A stretch of DNA of 49,606 nucleotides from Magnetococcales bacterium. Lineage in GTDB: Bacteria > Pseudomonadota > Magnetococcia > Magnetococcales > DC0425bin3. Each line of letters begins with the position of its first letter. Position 1 is the stretch's first letter. The DNA is taken from the NCBI GenBank assembly GCA_015228935.1, contig JADGCO010000006.1, positions 9,516 through 59,121 of the forward strand, read 5' to 3'. The position numbers and the translations under genes are program-made. The notes under the pieces are model-generated. The model was not told the DNA's origin, made no database searches, and saw only the letters and a list, made by a program, of their open reading frames with translations. Shown here piece by piece: positions 35,956 through 44,276 of this stretch.

Positions 35956-36909
35956 TCACGCCTGGCACGCGGATCCATCTGTGCCGGTTTGCCACTCGCG
36001 CAGGATTCGCAACCCTTCGACCAGGGGTGTGGCGGGTCGGAATCCCAACACCTGTTCTGCCCGGGCAGGATTTCCCAGGGAAAACCGGATGTCTCCGGGG
36101 CGGGAGGGATGATATATCGTGGTTGCGGCATTTCCTTGCAGCAGATTGACCTGCATGGCAAGTTCCCGGACAGACGTGGCTGTACCGGTACAGACGTTGA
36201 ACACTCCCATCCCGGTATGGGCCTGCTCCATGGCCCTGTAGAGCATTTCTGCCACATCTGTCACAAAAACAAAATCTCTTGTCTGGCCCCCGTCACCGAA
36301 GATTGCCAGGCTTTCTTTCTGCCTGGCACGTTGCATGAAGATGGAGATCACACCCGAGTAGGGGGAAAGGGGATCCTGCCTCGATCCGTAGACATTGAAG
36401 AAGCGCAGTCCCACGTTGGGAATGCGATGCACCAGACCTGCCACCCGGGCGTGCAATTCGCATCCCAGCTTGTCGGCTCCGTAGGCGGTCAGGGGCATGG
36501 GTTGTGTTGTTTCCGAGAGCGGCAGGGCTGGATTGTCCCCATAAACAGCCGCCGATGAGGCATAGACGACGGGTATGGGGGCATCTGGATTGGCTGCGCG
36601 GGCTGCGGAAAAAATGCGTACTGCCCCGGTCTGGTTGACGCGATGGGTATCGACCCACTCCCGATTGGATCGCTCGACCGAGGCAATCGCCGCCAGGTGG
36701 AAACATCCGACCACCTCCTGCATGGCCTGTCTGACTGGTTCCGCGTCGGTCACATCGCCTTGTATCAATTCCACTCCGGGTGGAATATTGTTCAGGGAGC
36801 CGGTGGAGAGGTCATCCAGCACCCGGACCTGATGTCCCGAGAACAACAAACGCTCCACCAGATGCGAACCGATAAACCCGGCACCTCCGGTAACCAGATA
36901 ACGTGACAT
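35956..36909 (-). CDS. NAD-dependent sugar-nucleotide epimerase/dehydratase (extended SDR)
   Basis: A 317-aa extended SDR of the UDP-glucose 4-epimerase type. The Rossmann motif is YLVTGGAGFIGSHL at the N-terminus, the active-site serine region is VYASSAAVYGD, and the Y-x-x-x-K motif is AYGADK. FFNVYGSRQDP and RDFVFVTDVAEM are family signatures. Sugar specificity cannot be read from sequence. Start 36909 is supported by GAGGAG seven nt upstream; the frame runs 15 nt further. It heads the minus-strand signalling operon, so surface sugar production may be co-transcribed with c-di-GMP control. Confidence 0.92.
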   Translation of the reverse strand: MSRYLVTGGAGFIGSHLVERLLFSGHQVRVLDDLSTGSLNNIPPGVELIQGDVTDAEPVRQAMQEVVGCFHLAAIASVERSNREWVDTHRVNQTGAVRIFSAARAANPDAPIPVVYASSAAVYGDNPALPLSETTQPMPLTAYGADKLGCELHARVAGLVHRIPNVGLRFFNVYGSRQDPLSPYSGVISIFMQRARQKESLAIFGDGGQTRDFVFVTDVAEMLYRAMEQAHTGMGVFNVCTGTATSVRELAMQVNLLQGNAATTIYHPSRPGDIRFSLGNPARAEQVLGFRPATPLVEGLRILREWQTGTDGSACQA

Positions 36910-36981
36910 GTGTCTTCTCCTCATTCATGACAACCCCGGCCCGCACACAATCGCCAACAGGCCACCTTACGGCGAATGGGT

Positions 36982-37013
36982 ATGAAAATCAAAATTTTTG
37001 CGATTCGAAACAA
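36982..37013 (+). repeat. 32-bp direct repeat, first copy
   Basis: atgaaaatcaaaatttttgc followed by gattcgaaacaa, identical to 37065-37096. The 51 nt between the copies hold attccg/ccggga-type short palindromes (37018-37053). Both copies could be read as MKIKIFAIRN, but neither opens a long frame. Confidence 0.9.
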
Positions 37014-37064
37014 GAGATTCCGAACATGAAATCCGGGACCAGGGATTCCGGACGGCAGACGGCC

Positions 37065-37096
37065 ATGAAAATCAAAATTTTTGCGATTCGAAACAA
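37065..37096 (+). repeat. 32-bp direct repeat, second copy
   Basis: An exact repeat of 36982-37013, 83 nt downstream, in the gap between the divergent epimerase and glycosyltransferase-fragment genes. It may mark a duplication or insertion scar, or a pair of regulatory sites. Confidence 0.9.
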
Positions 37097-37170
37097 TGGA
37101 TTGTAAGACGGGTGCATCCGGGCGGTCGTGGATCGGGTTTCTGTCCATGTCATGGCGGGGAGAGACAACG

Positions 37171-37578
37171 ATGCGGAAAGTTTTGTTATTGCTGGACTCG
37201 CGGGGCATGGGCGGCATGGAAACCCATGTGGAACATCTGGCCGTGGCTTTGTGTCAGGCCGGCCATCATGCACGGGTGGTTTTTTTGCAGCGCCATAATC
37301 GCCATCCCCTGGAACAACGCCTGCTTACCGGGAATGTTCCCGTCCGGTATCTGCCGGAAAATCCGTTGGATATTTCCAGGGTTTTGCAGCAGGAAGGTCC
37401 CGGGGTGTTGCACACCCACGGTTACAAGGCGGGTGTGCTGGGTCGCCTGGCGGCCCGCCTGCATGGCATTCCCGTCGTCTCCACCTTTCATGCGAGTGAA
37501 CCGGGATCGGTACCACCACATTTAACCGTGGACGATCTAAAATCGGTTGATTCTGGTAATTTTTTCGCATATCTTTGA
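37171..37578 (+). pseudogene. Glycosyltransferase family 4 fragment (N-terminal domain only)
   Basis: Codons 1-~112 read as the N-terminal Rossmann half of a GT-B enzyme: KVLLLLDSRGMGGMETHVE, then LHTHGYKAGVLGRLAARLHG and VVSTFHASEPGS. Homology ends near 37510, and the frame closes 22 codons later without the C-terminal nucleotide-sugar-binding half (normal length ~370 aa; here 135). GGAG lies 8 nt before the ATG, so the 5' end is intact. It is divergent from the epimerase gene. Probably a polysaccharide gene broken by a deletion or insertion. Confidence 0.82.
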
Positions 37579-37775
37579 TCATGTTGGTTGACCAAAACGG
37601 AGTGTACAGAAGGAGACTCAGCATGGATGCCAAGGGGTTCTAATTTGCTCCCAAAGATCATCCATGACATCGTGGTGCATGGCATCCTCCTTGTTGACAA
37701 TGGAGGATGGCAAATTTTTCGTTCGAGCAACATGCACATGCCGGATGTCCTCTAATGAAACACGACAAAGCCAAT

Positions 37776-40700
37776 TCACTTTTGCCCGCGAATCATGTTC
37801 AGCAACTCTTCCACCGACAGCCTGCCGCTCATGTCACCACCCTCCAATAGGCCGTCAGCCAGATTTCGCTTGTGCCGGTGCAAATCCACAATTTTCTCCT
37901 CAATGGTTTCTTGGGTGACCAAACGATAGATTGTCACCGGACGCATCTGACCAATCCGATGGGCACGATCCGAAGCCTGATCCTCTACCGCTGGATTCCA
38001 CCAGGGGTCCATATGGATCACATAGTCCGCCGCCGTCAGGTTGATGCCGACCCCTCCTGCCTTGAGGCTGATGAGAAACAAGTCGCCTTCTCCCGATTGA
38101 AAGGCCTCGACACGGCGCTGCCGTTCATTGGCCGGTGTGCTGCCATCCAGGTATTGGTAGACGACTTTCTTTTCGTCCAGCAACCCCCTGATGATGGCGA
38201 GGTGATCGACAAACTGGCTGAACACCAGTGCCTTGTGCCGGTTCTCCAGCAGCTCCTCCACCACCTCCCAGAAAATGGCCAGTTTGGTGCTTTCGATGGG
38301 GCTGTCAGGCAAAACCAGGCGACTGTTGCAGCAAGCCCGGCGTAGGCGCATGATCTCGGCCAGAATCTGGAATCGTTTCTGTTCGACGGGTCCATCGAGA
38401 TTTTCAATCTGCTCAATGGCCTTGCGGCGCAAGGTCTCATAAAAAGCCATCTCTTCGGGACTCATCTCGACATTCAAAATGATTTCGGTCCGGGGCGGCA
38501 GTTCTTCGAGAACTTGGCTCTTGGTGCGCCGAAGCAGGAAAGGCTGGATCAATTTCCGCAATCTTTTCTGGGCACCCTTGTCCCCGTAGCGTTCGATGGG
38601 AGATGCAAATCGTTCGTTGAACACATCCAGCGACCCCAGCAGTCCAGGATTGATGAATCGGAACAGATTCCACACCTCGCCCAGATGATTTTCCAGGGGT
38701 GTGCCGGTCATGATGATCCGGAACGACCCGGCCAGGGCCATGACCGACTGGGAGCGTTTGGTCAGCCGGTTCTTGATGGCCTGGGCCTCATCCAGCACAA
38801 TGACGTTCCATCGGATCGCCGCCAACATATCGGCTTCTTGTTGCAAGAGACCATAACTGCAAATCACCACATCGAAGGGTTTCAGGGTATCCAGAGTCTG
38901 CTGGCGTTGGCCACCACCGAATACGACGCCACGCAGAGTCGGAGCAAAGCGGTCGATCTCTGTCAGCCAATTCAAAGCAACAGATGTCGGGGCCACCACC
39001 AGCGATGGTCCTTCCTGTGCCCGGTACAGAAGAAGTGCCAGGGCCTGCAAGGTCTTGCCCAGACCCATGTCATCCGCCAAACAGGCACCTACCCCCCAGG
39101 CCGCCAAGCGAACCAGCCATCTGAAACCCACGACCTGATAATCACGCAACTCTGCTTGCAACGTGGAGGGAGGCTCTGGATCAAGACCCTGGGCCTGATC
39201 AAAACGCTTCAGGTGGGTACGCCAGTGCTGATCGGTTTCGACCGTCTTGGCATCGGCAAGCAACTCCCGGAAAACCGGGCTGGCCAGGGGGTGAAAGCGT
39301 TGTCCCTGGGCATTTTTTTCAGAAAAGGCATCGATTTCTGACAGGCGTTTGCGGAATGCTTTCGTCAAGGCAATGAAGCGGCCCTCACCCAGGGGAATGA
39401 AACGGCTCTCCTTGTCGCGCATCATGTCCAACATCCGTCCCATTTCCATGACCAGGTCTTCGTCCAGGGAGATGTCACCGGTCACGGAAAACCAATCCTG
39501 ATCGCGCTGAATGCGGACCCGTAAACCATCCATGGCCACAGGGTTGCTTACCCGCATTTTTTCACCTTCAGGCCAGGCGATGATCACCTGCTCTGCCACG
39601 GTCTTCAGATCCAAAAGCAGTTCCAGACAGGCCTCCGGGTCTTCCAAAATCCACTCGGTCTGACTCTCCTCCCCGGCCAGGGTAGGGCAGGCCATCACCA
39701 GGGAACGGGCACGGTTACTTTCCTCCTTGAATTGCCGGTGGGTCTGCACCCGCTTGCCGTTGACCTCGGCAATGATGGTCGTGCCCCCCTTGCCTGGTTG
39801 GAAGTAGGGACCGTCACCAGAAAACGGACGAACCAACAAGTTGACTTTGAGTCCATCTCCATGTGGCAACAAATGAAGATGCGGGGTGGCATCTGCTGGA
39901 ACCTCTTCGATATTGACCATGCCACCACCAATACCAGAGTGGATGGTCACCAGCGACGAGACCGCCTGCATGGCCTGCATCACCTGTTCCTTGGCCTTGA
40001 CCGGGATTTGCAAGCCTCTCGCACCGAGAATCTCAGCAATTCTCTTGTGGGCTGTCGTGATTTCGATCAACTTGCAGCGTGTAGGGGTTTCCTGGATGGC
40101 AATGACCCCCTCTCTCTCCACTGGTGTGGCAAAACGAACCTTGACCTGCCCACCTTTCTGCTTGACAAGAAGTTCCGGTTCGACCTTGACCACTTCGACG
40201 TTGATCTGGGGTGACTTCTCCCAGAATACCAGGGGATGTCCCACCATGGCCAACATGGCTTTCGACCAGTCAAATTCGTAGAATGTTCCATCGTAATAGT
40301 TGGTTTCCTGGACAATTGTCGCGCATATCCGCCGATCCTGATCGGTCAAAAAATCAAGGTTCTCAGGATTCCGAGACAATCGCTTCAGGGCCACTGGTCG
40401 TCCCTTGGACCAGATGCCGGTCGCAGATCGCACCTGTTCCCGAGGTTGGATGGTGACATGATTGTCTCGCAAATTGATCATCCAGATCAAACGGCTGCTG
40501 CCACCGGCTTTGACCGCAATCTTACTCTTATCGGGAACTCCCATGTTGGCCAACGCCTTCAGAGCGCGTTTCCACCCCTCTTCCCGAGGAACAATGGGCA
40601 ACAAGCTTTGCAGACCAGTTTCCCGTTGGATTGTGGCTGCATACTCGGCAAGGGTGGCTGCTTCCGGGTCCAAGGCAACCATGAGTGCGGCACACTCCAT

Positions 40701-42062
40701 GGCAACCCATCGGTAACCGTTCTTTTCAGCTTGGTCAAACAGAGCTTTCAGGTCATGGACATGCTTTTTGGCATAATCGCCATCAATCCAATATCGGGCC
40801 ACCATCTTGAACAGCTTCACCAGGGATGTATCGTCTTCTTTTTTGGTTGGCCAGATACTTTCCATCTCCATTCTGAACATTTTGAACAAGTTGCTGTTGC
40901 TACCCTTTCCCTCCGGCAAGAAATCCCCCAGGTCCACTCCCTGATCCACAAAACCTCCTTCAAGGTGTGCCAAGGCTTGAGCCGTTTTATTCTCTTGCGC
41001 CAAAAGCACGGCATCCAAACAGCGTAGAGTTGGGTCAGAAGGGACCTTCGGCGTCTTGCGAGCCAAAGCCAGTAATTCGGCCAACCGAATACGGTGAGCA
41101 GAATCCTCACTCTTCAATAAAGCGAAGAGAAAAAAGACACCACTTATTGTTCCTGAAATAATTCTATGTTTTTCAATGTTCTTTTTCGCGAGTTTCAGAA
41201 CTGCCTCATAAGCATGGATGGCCTTTTCATTCTCCCCGCGCAAAAAATAAATCCATCCTTGCAACTGGAGGGCGCGATCAACCGGTTCTGTGGCATCCAA
41301 AATGGCTTGGGCTTCCGTAAGATGTCCCTGGAAAACAAGGGTGACCACCAACAACCTTCTGAGTCGAGAACCCACCACAGCATCTGGGTGATGGCAGAGT
41401 TCACGCAGTACACGCAGAATTTCCGCAATATCAGAAAATTTATGCAAATGCTCAGAAACAATCTCTTCCAGTGCCTCAACCTGAATGGATGGTGGCAAAT
41501 CCAAAAATCGACCTGCATCAAAAGGAGTGGCACAAATCATGACAAACGGACGTTTCTGCGCCATCTCTCTCGGGAATTGCTTATAAGCAGTTTCCAGAAT
41601 GCTCACAAACGACTTTTGGTCACGAGAATAAATGGAGATACGCAGATCTCGCAAGCAATGATCAAAGCTGACGAATTTTCCTGGATAGTAATATGATCGT
41701 GACTCCGACCGAATGACAGCGACCATTTTGAGAAACCTGTCGGCATCCATGGCAGACCGAGTCGCATGGTCAGCAATGGTCGAATTACAGCGAAACATAT
41801 TGGGAGCATATTTATCAACTGTGATCAGACCAAAAACCTGCATCCGCTCAAGAATCGGAGCCAATGCCATCGTAGTTAGAGGTTTACCGTTTTTTCCAAC
41901 GATGCCAGATTTCCCCAAATACAGTGCCAGATTTGTTCGGTTAGTGGATTCCAACAGGATGGAAAGCAGTTGCAAGACAACCTGTTCGGTTGCCGTCAAT
42001 CGGTTGTAATTTTCCTGGACTGTCTGCAACGAGGTATTTTCTTGGGGTGATGTCATGGTCAT
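37776..42062 (-). CDS. SNF2-family ATPase with a long N-terminal region
   Basis: A 1428-aa protein. The C-terminal ~470 residues are a SNF2/SWI2 double-stranded DNA translocase: Walker A DDMGLGKTLQ (~995), DEAQ box VLDEAQAIKN (~1089), MTGTPLENHLGEVWNLFRF, KALVFSQF and DRAHRIGQMRPVTIYRLV. The N-terminal ~930 residues begin with a winged-helix-like segment (TATEQVVLQLLSILLES) and then helical, TPR-like stretches (YFLRGENEKAIHAYEAVLKL). No nuclease or methyltransferase motif was found. The start overlaps the stop of the 181-aa partner gene (ATGA), so both are made together. Chromatin-like remodelling or a defence role is possible. Confidence 0.9.
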   Translation of the reverse strand: MTMTSPQENTSLQTVQENYNRLTATEQVVLQLLSILLESTNRTNLALYLGKSGIVGKNGKPLTTMALAPILERMQVFGLITVDKYAPNMFRCNSTIADHATRSAMDADRFLKMVAVIRSESRSYYYPGKFVSFDHCLRDLRISIYSRDQKSFVSILETAYKQFPREMAQKRPFVMICATPFDAGRFLDLPPSIQVEALEEIVSEHLHKFSDIAEILRVLRELCHHPDAVVGSRLRRLLVVTLVFQGHLTEAQAILDATEPVDRALQLQGWIYFLRGENEKAIHAYEAVLKLAKKNIEKHRIISGTISGVFFLFALLKSEDSAHRIRLAELLALARKTPKVPSDPTLRCLDAVLLAQENKTAQALAHLEGGFVDQGVDLGDFLPEGKGSNSNLFKMFRMEMESIWPTKKEDDTSLVKLFKMVARYWIDGDYAKKHVHDLKALFDQAEKNGYRWVAMECAALMVALDPEAATLAEYAATIQRETGLQSLLPIVPREEGWKRALKALANMGVPDKSKIAVKAGGSSRLIWMINLRDNHVTIQPREQVRSATGIWSKGRPVALKRLSRNPENLDFLTDQDRRICATIVQETNYYDGTFYEFDWSKAMLAMVGHPLVFWEKSPQINVEVVKVEPELLVKQKGGQVKVRFATPVEREGVIAIQETPTRCKLIEITTAHKRIAEILGARGLQIPVKAKEQVMQAMQAVSSLVTIHSGIGGGMVNIEEVPADATPHLHLLPHGDGLKVNLLVRPFSGDGPYFQPGKGGTTIIAEVNGKRVQTHRQFKEESNRARSLVMACPTLAGEESQTEWILEDPEACLELLLDLKTVAEQVIIAWPEGEKMRVSNPVAMDGLRVRIQRDQDWFSVTGDISLDEDLVMEMGRMLDMMRDKESRFIPLGEGRFIALTKAFRKRLSEIDAFSEKNAQGQRFHPLASPVFRELLADAKTVETDQHWRTHLKRFDQAQGLDPEPPSTLQAELRDYQVVGFRWLVRLAAWGVGACLADDMGLGKTLQALALLLYRAQEGPSLVVAPTSVALNWLTEIDRFAPTLRGVVFGGGQRQQTLDTLKPFDVVICSYGLLQQEADMLAAIRWNVIVLDEAQAIKNRLTKRSQSVMALAGSFRIIMTGTPLENHLGEVWNLFRFINPGLLGSLDVFNERFASPIERYGDKGAQKRLRKLIQPFLLRRTKSQVLEELPPRTEIILNVEMSPEEMAFYETLRRKAIEQIENLDGPVEQKRFQILAEIMRLRRACCNSRLVLPDSPIESTKLAIFWEVVEELLENRHKALVFSQFVDHLAIIRGLLDEKKVVYQYLDGSTPANERQRRVEAFQSGEGDLFLISLKAGGVGINLTAADYVIHMDPWWNPAVEDQASDRAHRIGQMRPVTIYRLVTQETIEEKIVDLHRHKRNLADGLLEGGDMSGRLSVEELLNMIRGQK

Positions 42063-42604
42063 CGCTCCAGAATCGTGCCTTCAATCAGGTTGATTTCAGA
42101 CTCCTGCCGACCATTTCCATCCATAACCTTGAACAACAAACTGTAAGCCACGCGCCATCGCGAACCATTTCGAGTCATGATGGAAGCCGTTTTCTGATTA
42201 AGATGAAGGACATTTCCGTACTGCTCCCGGTTCTCACGGTCATGAAACCCAACGGGGTCTCCAACCTTCAACTGGTTCTTGTCCAGTCCATTTTGCCCCT
42301 GACGCAGATGGATGTCCGTATTGACCCCACCCAGGTTGACTGAGTACAGGGGAACGCTCCACTGTTTGCCATCTGCCTTGTTACGTACATACAGGCAAGT
42401 TCGACGCACATCTTCCACGACAGCATCGACCAGTTTGTTTTCCTTGCTGCTGAAATAGGATATCTCCATCCCGGGCCGCAACTGCCGCTTGATCAGGAGA
42501 AGCCGTTCCGGTTGGTCCAACATGCCATCAATCCCAATCCTCAGCCGATACAAATCGAACGAGCTTGCACTTTGTAATTCATGAAGAATTTCTGAATAGT
42601 CCAT
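42059..42604 (-). CDS. Uncharacterised partner protein of the SNF2-family ATPase
   Basis: 181 aa, function not recognised. The N-terminal helix pair (ILHELQSASSFDLYRLRIGI) is followed by two repeated beta-rich segments with similar wording: LRPGMEISYFSSKENKLVDAV and LKVGDPVGFHDRENREQYGNV. Each then has a basic strand (RRTCLYVRNK; NQKTASIMTRNGSRW). This suggests tandem SH3/KOW-like barrels, perhaps binding nucleic acid or the ATPase (inference). Start 42604 has AAAGGG 9 nt upstream. A 4-nt overlap with the SNF2 gene makes them an obligate pair. Confidence 0.75.
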   Translation of the reverse strand: MDYSEILHELQSASSFDLYRLRIGIDGMLDQPERLLLIKRQLRPGMEISYFSSKENKLVDAVVEDVRRTCLYVRNKADGKQWSVPLYSVNLGGVNTDIHLRQGQNGLDKNQLKVGDPVGFHDRENREQYGNVLHLNQKTASIMTRNGSRWRVAYSLLFKVMDGNGRQESEINLIEGTILER

Positions 42605-42742
42605 CCTCTGCAGCCCTTTAACCAAAATGTCCGGACACCTCGATGCATTATAGTCGATTTCCTCCTCTGTTACGATAGCATGAAATCAACGGTCACGTCG
42701 CAGAGGTAATGCTCTTTGATCGCATCTACCAACCCCGCCCAC

Positions 42743-42901
42743 ATGACCACCGAAGAGCGCCTGACCGAGGTCGCTGCCATCCTGGCCGCCGGGGTCAGAC
42801 GGGTGCTGAAATTGAGAAAAACAGAGAAAATTCCACTGGATAAGTCGCCAAGAACACGCCCTCATGTTCGCAAGAAACAACCAAACGGAGAACGGGCATG
42901 A
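42743..42901 (+). CDS. Small helical protein of serine-recombinase cassettes
   Basis: 52 aa starting MTTEERLTEVAAILAAGVRR, with a strongly basic tail (RTRPHVRKKQ). Short ORFs with this opening commonly sit beside serine recombinase genes in alphaproteobacterial mobile elements (recalled from family context). The ATG at 42716 in the same frame is an alternative. No recombinase is present, so this is likely an element remnant. It overlaps the next ORF by 38 nt. Confidence 0.5.
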   Translation: MTTEERLTEVAAILAAGVRRVLKLRKTEKIPLDKSPRTRPHVRKKQPNGERA

Positions 42902-43259
42902 GCATCAGCGTATTGCGACAGGTGACAGCCATCCAGACCATGGAGGGAGCCGAGTCGCACCCAAAACCCACCGCGATGACACCCTGATCCAGGCCGTGGC
43001 TCGTGGCTGGAAGTGGTGCAAAATGCTGGACCAAGGAAAGGCATCCAACCTGACGGAGATTGCCGCCAAGGAAAACATCAGCATCGGCTACGTCAGCCGC
43101 TTGTTTGACCTCTCCTTGCTCGCCCCGGACATCATCGAAGCGATTCTGGATGGGCGTCAACCTGCCGGTCTGACCCTCCAGGAACTGCGCGATGGTATCC
43201 CTCTGGCCTGGGAAGAGCAGCGGCGGAAGTATGGATTTCCAGAAGTTGCAATGGCGTAA
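42864..43259 (+). CDS. Serine-recombinase C-terminal-tail-like HTH protein (probable remnant)
   Basis: A 131-codon ORF. From residue ~38 it resembles the tail found at the C-terminus of many alphaproteobacterial serine recombinases: DTLIQAVARGWKWCKML, EIAAKENISIGYVSRLF (helix-turn-helix), LLAPDIIEAILDGRQPAGLT and WEEQRRKYGF. The catalytic resolvase domain is missing. The first ~35 residues are not family-like, so the true start is uncertain and the gene may be 5'-truncated. Confidence 0.6.
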   Translation: MFARNNQTENGHEHQRIATGDSHPDHGGSRVAPKTHRDDTLIQAVARGWKWCKMLDQGKASNLTEIAAKENISIGYVSRLFDLSLLAPDIIEAILDGRQPAGLTLQELRDGIPLAWEEQRRKYGFPEVAMA

Positions 43260-43325
43260 AACAATCCCCCTTGGTACGATGCGGGTGTCATTTGGACCTC
43301 CAGTCTGATCAATGACACGCCAAAA

Positions 43326-43350
43326 GAGGGTGGAACAAGTTTCCACCCTC
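43326..43350. terminator. Perfect 10-bp hairpin between convergent genes
   Basis: gagggtggaa, loop caagt, ttccaccctc. It lies 66 nt after one ORF and 22 nt after the convergent one, so it could end transcripts from both sides. The flanking T-tracts are short, so termination is likely but not certain. Confidence 0.65.
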
Positions 43351-43372
43351 CGTGTTTAATTTCCACTTTCAA

Positions 43373-43648
43373 TTACTTCAGCCGATTCAACGGCAAAATC
43401 TCATCACGATCATTGATCCCAACCACACCCATCTCAGCCATGGCCTGGATGGTAACCTTGATCTTGCCGTCTTCCAATCCCGTTTTTCCAGCCACCTTGG
43501 CCACCATTGGATTGATCACCTGCTGAAACTCTTCCTCGGTCATTGCCCGGGTGAGGGGTTTGCGTGGCGTCGGATGCTTTCCAGACCGTGACCGTTTCCG
43601 CTGGGCACGTTGGTCAGCGCGTTTCTGCTGGTTGCAGCTTTTCGTCAT
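43373..43648 (-). CDS. Small basic hypothetical protein
   Basis: 91 aa, not recognised. The first ~35 residues are very basic (CNQQKRADQRAQRKRSRSGK). The rest is a compact helical part (TEEEFQQVINPMVAKVAG ... VTIQAMAEMGVVGINDRDE). Start 43648 has AGAGG about 11 nt upstream. It shares the accessory region with the recombinase-tail remnant and may belong to the same element. Confidence 0.55.
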   Translation of the reverse strand: MTKSCNQQKRADQRAQRKRSRSGKHPTPRKPLTRAMTEEEFQQVINPMVAKVAGKTGLEDGKIKVTIQAMAEMGVVGINDRDEILPLNRLK

Positions 43649-44027
43649 GACACCACCATCCTCTTGGCAACCAGGAGCCATCATGAATACACAAATTCAC
43701 AGAAATTTCAGTGCATTGATGATAGAGAAAAGTTTATCCTGGGTACCTCTTGCCCACCCAGTCACTGGTGCGGAATGGCCAAAAAAAAGTCCAATGAAAT
43801 CAGAGGTGAAGTTAACTATACCTTTTGGCCCACGGTATAGTTGAAATGGAGAATGGGGGCGAAGAGAGAAAAAAACAGCCGTCTCTGGGACGGTGGAAGG
43901 TAGAGTCAAACGAGTGAACCAAGACCCAGGCAACTTCGTAACATTTGGAATTATTGAAGAATTTTTCAGGACTGGGAGGGGATAAGCGGTTTCTTTGGGG
44001 GCGTGAGAAAGCCTTTTGGAAAAGGGG
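43649..44027. other. Intergenic region with a 29-bp operator-like palindrome
   Basis: 379 nt with no convincing gene. At 43814-43842 there is aactatacc, 11 nt, ggtatagtt, a perfect 9-bp inverted repeat with the form of a dimeric-regulator operator. A weaker cgtct/gacg repeat lies near 43883. No likely regulator gene is adjacent. Confidence 0.5.
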
Positions 44028-44117
44028 TGGCGGAGGAGCAGGGATTCGAACCCTGGGTGGAGTTGCCCCCACAACGGTTTTCGAGACCGTCCCGTTCAAC
44101 CGCTCCGGCACTCCTCC
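44028..44117 (-). tRNA. tRNA-Ser (anticodon CGA), CCA encoded
   Basis: Read on the minus strand: acceptor ggaggag (5' end at 44117) pairs with ctcctcc at the 3' end, followed by discriminator G and an encoded CCA (44028-44030). The anticodon loop is ctcgaaa with CGA at 44083-44081. A long variable arm (gtgggggcaactccac) is typical of serine tRNAs, and the T-arm has gggttcgaatccc. It decodes UCG codons. Confidence 0.96.
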
Positions 44118-44276
44118 AGAAAAAAGCCACCTGGTCCCCAACTCTAGACGAACCTGTTCTGTCAAGCAAGAACTTGTCGATGTGTACTGGCAGTACCATT
44201 GGTTCCTTGACGAGAGTGTGTTAGATTTTCCATCCGATATTTTTTTGCAACCTTGCTGCCGATAGAGAAATGGACC

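Noticed and set aside
37579-37775. Short minus-strand ORF with a strong SD at about 37683
   Set aside because: AAGGAGG precedes an ATG, but the frame is only 20 codons and shows no recognisable product; kept as unannotated remnant.
43883-43905. Terminator-like hairpin near 43883
   Set aside because: The stem is only about five pairs and has no U-tract.
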